A stretch of 56,862 nt of DNA from an uncultured Bacteroidales bacterium (GTDB lineage Bacteria; Bacteroidota; Bacteroidia; Bacteroidales; Bacteroidaceae), in assembly GCA_902779875.1 (NCBI GenBank), contig CACZCX010000006.1:1-56862 (forward strand), given 5' to 3'. Every line of letters begins with the position of its first letter. Position 1 is the first letter of the stretch. This document shows positions 51,507 to 56,862 of the stretch, piece by piece. Position numbers and translations under genes: made by a program. The notes below the pieces were generated by a model, which was not told the origin of the DNA, made no database searches, and saw nothing but the letters and a program-made list of their open reading frames with translations.

Positions 51507-52178
51507 ATGAAAAAGAAAATTTCCATTCTCGCGATCTTAGCAATTGCTGCCATCGCTTTTGTGTCTTGCAACAAGGACGACGAAACAGGCCCTCTTCAGG
51601 GCATTTCTATTGACCCTGCTTCAGCAACCGTAGCAGTTGGAACACCTCTCACTCTAAAAGTTGTTTACAATCCTAAGAATGCTGCCGAAAAGTCCCAGGC
51701 AGTATGGAGCTGCTCCGATACTACTCTGGCCGTTGTTGCGAACGGCAAAGTGACTTCAATGAGAGCAGGTGAAGTAGTCATTACAGCTACCGCAGGCGAA
51801 TTTTCTGCCAATTGCAAAGTCACTATAGAGAATGACGTACCCATCGGAGGTACCTCAAACGTCTCTCTCGTTGGCACTTTCTTGGGTAATGGGGAAGATG
51901 GTTGGGATATGGACTATATGCTCGCCGAAGTCGAATCTGGCGTATATGTTATCAGACATGTTACACTGACCGAAGGCGACAAGTTCAAAATCCGCTTTGA
52001 TAAAAGTTGGGACTTCAATCGTGGCGGAACCTTTGTAGAGCTCGGCAAGGGGTTTGCTGTAGTAGAGCATGGAGCTAATATTAGACCTTACCTGAACGGT
52101 ACCTTTGATATCTGGTACAACAAAGAAAAAGAGCAGATGGCTGTTACGGTAAAGGACGGCAAACCTGCTTGGAATTAA
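51507..52178 (+). CDS. Lipoprotein with Big_2 Ig-like domain and SusE/SusF-like C-terminal domain
   Basis: Exported lipoprotein of 223 residues. Signal 'AIAAIAFVSC' (Cys about 21), then 'NKDDETGP'. Residues about 30-108 form a bacterial Ig-like (Big_2) domain: 'ISIDPASATVAVGTPLTL', 'WSCSDTTLAVVANGKVTSM' and 'AGEVVITATAGEFSANCKVT'. Residues about 115-220 resemble the small beta-sandwich of SusE/SusF-type outer-membrane proteins ('LTEGDKFKIRFDKSWDFNRG', 'IWYNKEKEQMAVTV'). This suggests carbohydrate or surface-ligand binding. It starts with the same AAAGGACAATG context as the preceding lipoprotein, and a TAATTTGC at 51462-51469 is a weak promoter candidate. Confidence 0.75.
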   Translation: MKKKISILAILAIAAIAFVSCNKDDETGPLQGISIDPASATVAVGTPLTLKVVYNPKNAAEKSQAVWSCSDTTLAVVANGKVTSMRAGEVVITATAGEFSANCKVTIENDVPIGGTSNVSLVGTFLGNGEDGWDMDYMLAEVESGVYVIRHVTLTEGDKFKIRFDKSWDFNRGGTFVELGKGFAVVEHGANIRPYLNGTFDIWYNKEKEQMAVTVKDGKPAWN

Positions 52179-52207
52179 ATTAATCGTTTCTAACGACAAA
52201 AAGCATT

Positions 52208-52291
52208 AAATTGCAAAGTCCACTTTGCAAAATGTAGATTATTTGTATTATCTTTGCGGTCCGTGCACGATAGTGCGCGGACGCGCTATTT
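52208..52291 (+). repeat. Copy 2 of the cassette: active-looking promoter, operator palindrome and leader hairpin
   Basis: The palindrome TTGCAAAGTCCACTTTGCAA (52211-52230) contains the -33 TTTG (52224-52227). After a 21-bp spacer comes TATCTTTG (52249-52256), a complete promoter. The leader then folds GTCCG...CGGAC with an inner GCAC-GATA-GTGC helix just before ATG 52295. Compared with copy 1 at 46738 the stem is kept while the loop differs, which suggests the RNA hairpin is selected. A protein binding the palindrome would block the -33 box. Confidence 0.8.
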
Positions 52292-52294
52292 ATT

Positions 52295-53440
52295 ATGGAA
52301 CAGTTTTTCAGAACCCACGACTATCTGGTTGAGCACTTGCAGGCATCTGTAAGGCGTGACCTTATGGACGAGATTGACTGGTCCAGCCGTATGATAGGTA
52401 TCAAGGGTACGCGCGGGAAGGAAAAATTCGGCCGCGACCGTTCATGTCTGTATATCAACATGAACAACCTCTATTTCCAGGGTCACGGAATTGCCGAGTT
52501 TGCGGGCGAGTTCCATAAGTTGGGCGGTAAGGTGCTGCTTATAGATCAGGTGTTCAAGCATCCTGACTGGAGTAAGGAACTCCGCAAGTGCTATGACATG
52601 TATCCCGGTCTTAAGATCATATTCACCGGTTCATCGGTCATGCGTCTTAAGGAGGAGAACCCTGAGCTGAACGGAATAGTAAGCTCATACAACTTGCGTG
52701 GTTTTTCTTTCCGTGAGTTCCTGAACCTCAAGGCGGGCACCCAGTTCAAGGCGCACCGTCTGGATGACATACTCAAGAATCATGTTCAGATAGCTCAGGA
52801 GATACTCTCCAAGGTGAATCCTATGGATTATTTTCAGGATTACGTTCATCATGGTTTCTATCCATTCTTCCTGCAGCAGAGGAATTTCTCCGAGAACCTG
52901 CTCAAGACCATGAACATGATGATGGAGGTCGATATCCTGCTTATCAAGCAGATTGACCTCAAGTATCTGGCCAAGATCAAGAAACTGTTCTATCTCATGG
53001 CCGTTTCGGGTACATCGGCCCCCAACGTAAGCCAGCTGGCCAAGGAGACCGATACCTCACGCGCCACCGTCATGAACTACATAAAGTACCTGGCCGATGC
53101 GCGACTCATAAACATCGTATATGCCAAGGGCGAGAGTTTCCCCAAGAAGCCTTGCCGTGTCATGATGCATAACTCCAACCTTATATATACCATATATCCT
53201 CCGCGTCAGGACCGTCAGGATGTGATTGACACGTTCTTTGTGAACACCATGTGGAAGGATCATGTGGTACATAAGGGTGGCAAGGGCTGGTCATTCCTGG
53301 TGGACGGCCAGATAAACTTCAAGGTCTCCGTACAGGAGGGCAAGACACGCCAGCAGCCTGACAGTTACTACGCTGTCGAGAAACTGGAGGTGGGACATGA
53401 AAACGTAATACCGCTCTGGATGTTCGGTATGCTTTACTAA
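52295..53440 (+). CDS. Degenerate AAA_14/DUF4143-type ATPase lacking Walker A
   Basis: 381-residue member of the Bacteroidota AAA ATPase family that combines an AAA_14 domain with a C-terminal DUF4143 region. Typical members read 'GIKGxRGxGKTT' and continue for about 20 residues before 'CLYINMDDLYF'. Here 'GIKGTRGKEKFGRDRSCLYI' (residues 35-54) jumps straight across, so the P-loop Lys-Thr and the following helix are missing. Walker B is 'KVLLIDQVF' with D84 kept but the catalytic Glu replaced by Gln (Q85). The winged-helix part ('NVSQLAKETDTSRATVMNYI') and the DUF4143 core ('CRVMMHNSNLIYTI') are intact. It is probably unable to hydrolyse ATP, yet its frame and promoter are preserved. It ends 30 bp before nifJ. 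Confidence 0.85.
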   Translation: MEQFFRTHDYLVEHLQASVRRDLMDEIDWSSRMIGIKGTRGKEKFGRDRSCLYINMNNLYFQGHGIAEFAGEFHKLGGKVLLIDQVFKHPDWSKELRKCYDMYPGLKIIFTGSSVMRLKEENPELNGIVSSYNLRGFSFREFLNLKAGTQFKAHRLDDILKNHVQIAQEILSKVNPMDYFQDYVHHGFYPFFLQQRNFSENLLKTMNMMMEVDILLIKQIDLKYLAKIKKLFYLMAVSGTSAPNVSQLAKETDTSRATVMNYIKYLADARLINIVYAKGESFPKKPCRVMMHNSNLIYTIYPPRQDRQDVIDTFFVNTMWKDHVVHKGGKGWSFLVDGQINFKVSVQEGKTRQQPDSYYAVEKLEVGHENVIPLWMFGMLY

Positions 53441-53470
53441 GACATTTAAATTTTCCACACAAAAAATACT

Positions 53471-56400
53471 ATGGCAAAGAAATTTATCACTTGTGATGGT
53501 AACGAGGCTGCAGCTCACGTGAGCTATATGTTCTCGGAGGTAGCTGCTATCTACCCCATCACCCCGTCATCACCTATGGCGGAGCACGTTGACGAGTGGG
53601 CTGCCCGTGGTCGTAAGAACCTCTGGGGTCAGACCGTATCAGTTCAGGAAATGCAGTCTGAGGCTGGTGCTGCCGGTGCAGTACACGGTTCTCTGCAGGC
53701 CGGTGCTCTTACAACCACATTCACAGCATCACAGGGTCTGCTGCTTATGATCCCTAACATGTACAAGATTGCAGGTGAGCTGATTCCTTGCGTGTTCGAT
53801 GTATCTGCACGTACACTGGCCAGCCACGCTCTGTGCATATTCGGTGACCATCAGGATGTTATGGCTTGCCGTCAGACCGGTTTCGCAATGCTTTGCGAGG
53901 GTTCTGTACAGGAGGTTATGGACATGACAGCTGCTGCTCACCTCGCTTCACTTGAGACCTGCGTTCCGTTCGTAAACTTCTTTGACGGTTTCCGTACATC
54001 ACACGAGTATCACAAGATTGAGCTTCTGGATCAGGAGGATGTTCGTCCTCTCGTAAAGGAGGAGTATATCAAGCGCTTCCGTGACCGCGCTATGAGTCCT
54101 GAGCGTCCTATCACCCGTGGTACTGCCGAGAACCCTGAGACATTCTTCACACACCGTGAGGCCAGCAACCCCTACTACGATGCAGTTCCTGAGGTAGTAG
54201 AGAAGTATCTGGGTGAGCTCTCAAAGATTACCGGCCGTGAGTATCATCTGTTCTCATACTACGGTGCCAAGGATGCAGACCGCATGATTATCCTGATGGG
54301 TTCTGCTACCGATGCAGCCCGTGAGGCTATCGACTACCTGAACGCCAACGGCCAGAAGGTAGGTATGATATCAGTTCATCTGTATCGTCCGTTCTCAGTT
54401 AAGCACCTGCTCGCTGCAGTTCCCAAGACTGTTAAGCGCATTGCCGTTCTGGATCGTACCAAGGAGCCCGGCGCAAACGGCGAGCCTCTGTATCTGGATG
54501 TTAAGGATGCTTTCTACGATGTTCAGGATCGTCCTCTCATCGTCGGCGGCCGCTACGGTCTGGGTTCACACGATACCACTCCCGCTCAGATCATCAGCGT
54601 ATTCAACAACCTGGCTATGCCGGAGCCCAAGAACCACTTCACCGTAGGTATTGTTGATGATGTTACATTCACATCACTGCCCGAGGTTGAGGAGATTGCT
54701 CTCGGTGGCGAGGGTATGTTCCAGGCCAAGTTCTACGGTCTGGGTGCCGACGGTACCGTAGGTGCCAACAAGAACTCGGTTAAGATTATCGGTGACAACA
54801 CCGATAAGTACTGCCAGGCTTATTTCTCATATGACTCCAAGAAGTCAGGCGGCTTTACCTGCTCACACCTGCGTTTTGGTGACACACCTATCCGCAGCAC
54901 CTATCTGGTAACCACACCTAACTTCGTTGCATGCCACGTTCAGGCTTACCTGCACATGTACGATGTAACACGCGGTCTGCAGAAGAACGGTCAGTTCCTG
55001 CTCAACACCATCTTTGAGGGTGCCGAGCTGGAGAAGTTCATGCCTAACAAGGTAAAGCGTTACTTCGCTAAGAACAATATCACCGTATATACCATCAACG
55101 CTACCAAGATCGCTCAGGAGATCGGTCTGGGTAACCGTACCAACACCATCCTTCAGTCTGCTTTCTTCCGCATCACAGAGGTTATCCCTGTAGAGCTTGC
55201 AGTTGAGAAGATGAAGGCTGCCGCCCTGAAGTCTTACGGCTCAAAGGGTCAGGATGTAGTTGACCTGAACTACGCCGCTATCGACCGTGGTGGTGAGTAC
55301 AAGCAGTTCACAGTTAAGCCCGAGTGGGCTAACCTGCCCGATGATGAGGCTAAGGCCGATAACGCTCCCGCATTCGTTAAGGAGCTGGTTCGTCCTATCA
55401 ACGCCCAGGCCGGTGACCTGCTCAAGGTTTCTGACTTTACAAAGCACAACACAGTTGACGGTTCATGGGAGGTTGGTACCGCTGCTTATGAGAAGCGTGG
55501 TGTTGAGGCCTTCGTTCCCGCTTGGAACAAAGACAACTGTATCCAGTGCAACCAGTGCGCATACATCTGTCCTCACGCTGCCATCCGTCCGTTTGTCCTG
55601 ACCGATGCAGAGCTGGCTGGATTCGACGGTCTCGATACTATCGAGATGAAGGCTCCTGCCGCTATGAAGGGTATGCACTTTGTTATCGAGCCCTCAGTTC
55701 TCGACTGCCTTGGCTGCGGCAACTGCGCCGACATCTGCCCGGGCAACCCCAAGACCGGCAAGGCTCTTACAATGGTTCCGTTCAACCCCGATGCTGCCGA
55801 TATGAAGAAGATGGCTGCCGATTGGGACAAGCTTGTTAAGGTTCCCTCAAAGCAGGATCTGGTTGATATCAAGAGTAACGTTAAGAACTCACAGTTCGCT
55901 CAGCCTCTGTTCGAGTTCTCAGGCGCCTGCTCAGGTTGCGGTGAGACTCCGTACGTCAAGCTGCTCTCACAGCTGTTCGGTGACCGTCAGATGATTGCCA
56001 ACGCTACCGGTTGCTCATCAATCTATTCAGCTTCTATACCTTCAACTCCTTACACCAAGAACGCTAAGGGTCAGGGTCCTGTATTCAACAACTCACTGTT
56101 TGAGGACTTCTGCGAGTTCGGTCTCGGTATGGTAATGGGTAACAAGAAGATGAAGGAGCGCGTTACCAAGCTGCTCACTGAGATGATTGAGTCCGATAAG
56201 ACCAGCGCCGAGTACAAGGAACTGGCTCAGGAGTGGATCGCCAACCAGAACGATGCCGACAAGACCAAGGAGATCGCTCCCAAACTCCGCGAGCAGATTG
56301 CTGCCGGTGCTGCTGCCGGTTGCCCTGTTTGCACTGAGCTCAAGACTCTTGATCACTATCTGGTTAAGCGTTCTCAGTGGATTATAGGTGGTGACGGTGC

Positions 56401-56862
56401 ATCATACGATATAGGTTACGGCGGTCTTGACCACGTAATCGCCAGCGGTGAGGATGTCAACATCCTGGTTCTGGATACCGAGGTTTACTCAAATACCGGC
56501 GGTCAGGCCTCTAAGGCTACTCCTCTGGGTGCTATCGCTCAGTTCGCCGCTCAGGGTAAGCGTATCCGCAAGAAGGATCTGGGTATGATCGCTACCACTT
56601 ACGGTTATGTATATGTTGCTCAGATCGCTATGGGCGCAGATCACGCACAGTGCCTCAAGGCTATCCGCGAGGCCGAGGCTTGGCACGGTCCTTCAATCGT
56701 AATCGCTTACGCTCCCTGTATCAACCACGGTCTTAAGGCCAAGGGTGGCATGGGTAAGAGCCAGGCCGAGGAGAAGAAGGCTGTCGAGTGTGGTTACTGG
56801 CACTTGTGGCGTTACAATCCCGCTCTTGCCGAGGAGGGTAAGAATCCGTTCTCACTCGACTC
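53471..56862 (+). CDS. nifJ: Pyruvate:ferredoxin (flavodoxin) oxidoreductase, 3'-truncated by window end
   Basis: Cytoplasmic enzyme that oxidises pyruvate with CoA to acetyl-CoA and CO2, passing electrons to ferredoxin or flavodoxin. About 1130 codons are present of an expected ~1180. Motifs in order: 'VSYMFSEVAAIYPITPSSPM' (pyruvate-binding domain), 'SVQEMQSEAGAAGAVHGSL', 'FTASQGLLLMIPNMYKIAGE', and two 4Fe-4S sites, 'CIQCNQCAYICP' and 'CLGCGNCADICP'. 'FSGACSGCGETPYVKL' carries further cluster cysteines. The TPP site is 'GDGASYDIGYGGLDHV...TEVYSNTGGQASK'. Codon use is strongly biased as in gdhA, so high expression is expected. No clear promoter is seen in the 30-bp gap after the ATPase gene. 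It starts at ATG 53471, giving the usual 'MAKKFITCDGNEAAAHVSY' N-terminus. Confidence 0.97.
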   Translation, partial: MAKKFITCDGNEAAAHVSYMFSEVAAIYPITPSSPMAEHVDEWAARGRKNLWGQTVSVQEMQSEAGAAGAVHGSLQAGALTTTFTASQGLLLMIPNMYKIAGELIPCVFDVSARTLASHALCIFGDHQDVMACRQTGFAMLCEGSVQEVMDMTAAAHLASLETCVPFVNFFDGFRTSHEYHKIELLDQEDVRPLVKEEYIKRFRDRAMSPERPITRGTAENPETFFTHREASNPYYDAVPEVVEKYLGELSKITGREYHLFSYYGAKDADRMIILMGSATDAAREAIDYLNANGQKVGMISVHLYRPFSVKHLLAAVPKTVKRIAVLDRTKEPGANGEPLYLDVKDAFYDVQDRPLIVGGRYGLGSHDTTPAQIISVFNNLAMPEPKNHFTVGIVDDVTFTSLPEVEEIALGGEGMFQAKFYGLGADGTVGANKNSVKIIGDNTDKYCQAYFSYDSKKSGGFTCSHLRFGDTPIRSTYLVTTPNFVACHVQAYLHMYDVTRGLQKNGQFLLNTIFEGAELEKFMPNKVKRYFAKNNITVYTINATKIAQEIGLGNRTNTILQSAFFRITEVIPVELAVEKMKAAALKSYGSKGQDVVDLNYAAIDRGGEYKQFTVKPEWANLPDDEAKADNAPAFVKELVRPINAQAGDLLKVSDFTKHNTVDGSWEVGTAAYEKRGVEAFVPAWNKDNCIQCNQCAYICPHAAIRPFVLTDAELAGFDGLDTIEMKAPAAMKGMHFVIEPSVLDCLGCGNCADICPGNPKTGKALTMVPFNPDAADMKKMAADWDKLVKVPSKQDLVDIKSNVKNSQFAQPLFEFSGACSGCGETPYVKLLSQLFGDRQMIANATGCSSIYSASIPSTPYTKNAKGQGPVFNNSLFEDFCEFGLGMVMGNKKMKERVTKLLTEMIESDKTSAEYKELAQEWIANQNDADKTKEIAPKLREQIAAGAAAGCPVCTELKTLDHYLVKRSQWIIGGDGASYDIGYGGLDHVIASGEDVNILVLDTEVYSNTGGQASKATPLGAIAQFAAQGKRIRKKDLGMIATTYGYVYVAQIAMGADHAQCLKAIREAEAWHGPSIVIAYAPCINHGLKAKGGMGKSQAEEKKAVECGYWHLWRYNPALAEEGKNPFSLD

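Noticed and set aside
46738-52291. Reading the 5.5-kb segment between repeats as an integrative element with attachment sites
   Set aside because: No integrase, transposase, relaxase or phage gene is present, and the repeats are a promoter cassette of a gene family rather than tRNA-end or short att-type sequences.
1-56862. CRISPR arrays, tRNA or rRNA genes
   Set aside because: Intergenic regions are short and were read individually. No regularly spaced repeats and no cloverleaf or rRNA-like sequence were seen.

Overview
The window looks like a chromosomal stretch from a Bacteroidales bacterium (phylum Bacteroidota; family not resolvable by eye). The evidence is consistent: many genes are preceded by the Bacteroidota -7 promoter element TAnnTTTG, several with a TTG or TTTG box 19-21 bp upstream. 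The gene families are also typical of gut Bacteroidales: a BtuB/BtuG surface corrinoid operon, lipoproteins with a Cys after the signal peptide, NatAB, a short CstA, NifJ-type pyruvate:ferredoxin oxidoreductase, and proteins ending in a 'YDLQGR' tail. No tRNA, rRNA, CRISPR array, transposase or integrase was seen.

Layout. 1-3.4 kb: two ABC-2 export permeases (the first cut by the window edge), a convergent membrane-anchored LytTR regulator, and a small orphan protein, with an array of GGGGT(A/C)AAA elements between the last two. 3.4-9.5 kb: a minus-strand vitamin B12 acquisition operon (BtuH-like lipoprotein, BtuB, a BtuG fusion protein, BtuF) behind a cobalamin riboswitch. 9.5-18.5 kb: a CPA2 cation/proton antiporter facing a minus-strand run of recJ, recQ, an SGNH lipoprotein and a NatAB-type exporter. 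18.5-25.6 kb: a chorismatase/Rid-like protein, a UDP-glucuronate 4-epimerase whose promoter runs into a REPIN-like double palindrome, NADP glutamate dehydrogenase, and a large PPDK-like protein with two receiver-like domains. 25.7-46.7 kb: two paralogous giant secreted proteins of 3215 and 3200 residues, separated by cstA. 46.7-52.3 kb: an accessory segment (flavin-based lipoprotein reductase, membrane AraC regulator, two small lipoproteins) bracketed by two copies of an ~83-bp operator/promoter/hairpin cassette and carrying a remnant of a second AraC gene. 52.3-56.9 kb: a degenerate AAA ATPase, then nifJ, cut by the window end.

How the genes work together. The B12 operon is a coherent outer-membrane uptake system controlled by its own ligand; BtuC and BtuD are not here. 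gdhA, cstA and nifJ point to amino-acid/peptide and anaerobic pyruvate metabolism. The accessory segment resembles a regulated unit in which an AraC protein may control an envelope reductase and a small lipoprotein through two homologous promoter regions. The least explained content is the pair of giant proteins: both share LamG-like domains, a BACON-like domain, a paired 'GWNW' C-terminal module and a long central region I cannot assign to any family.
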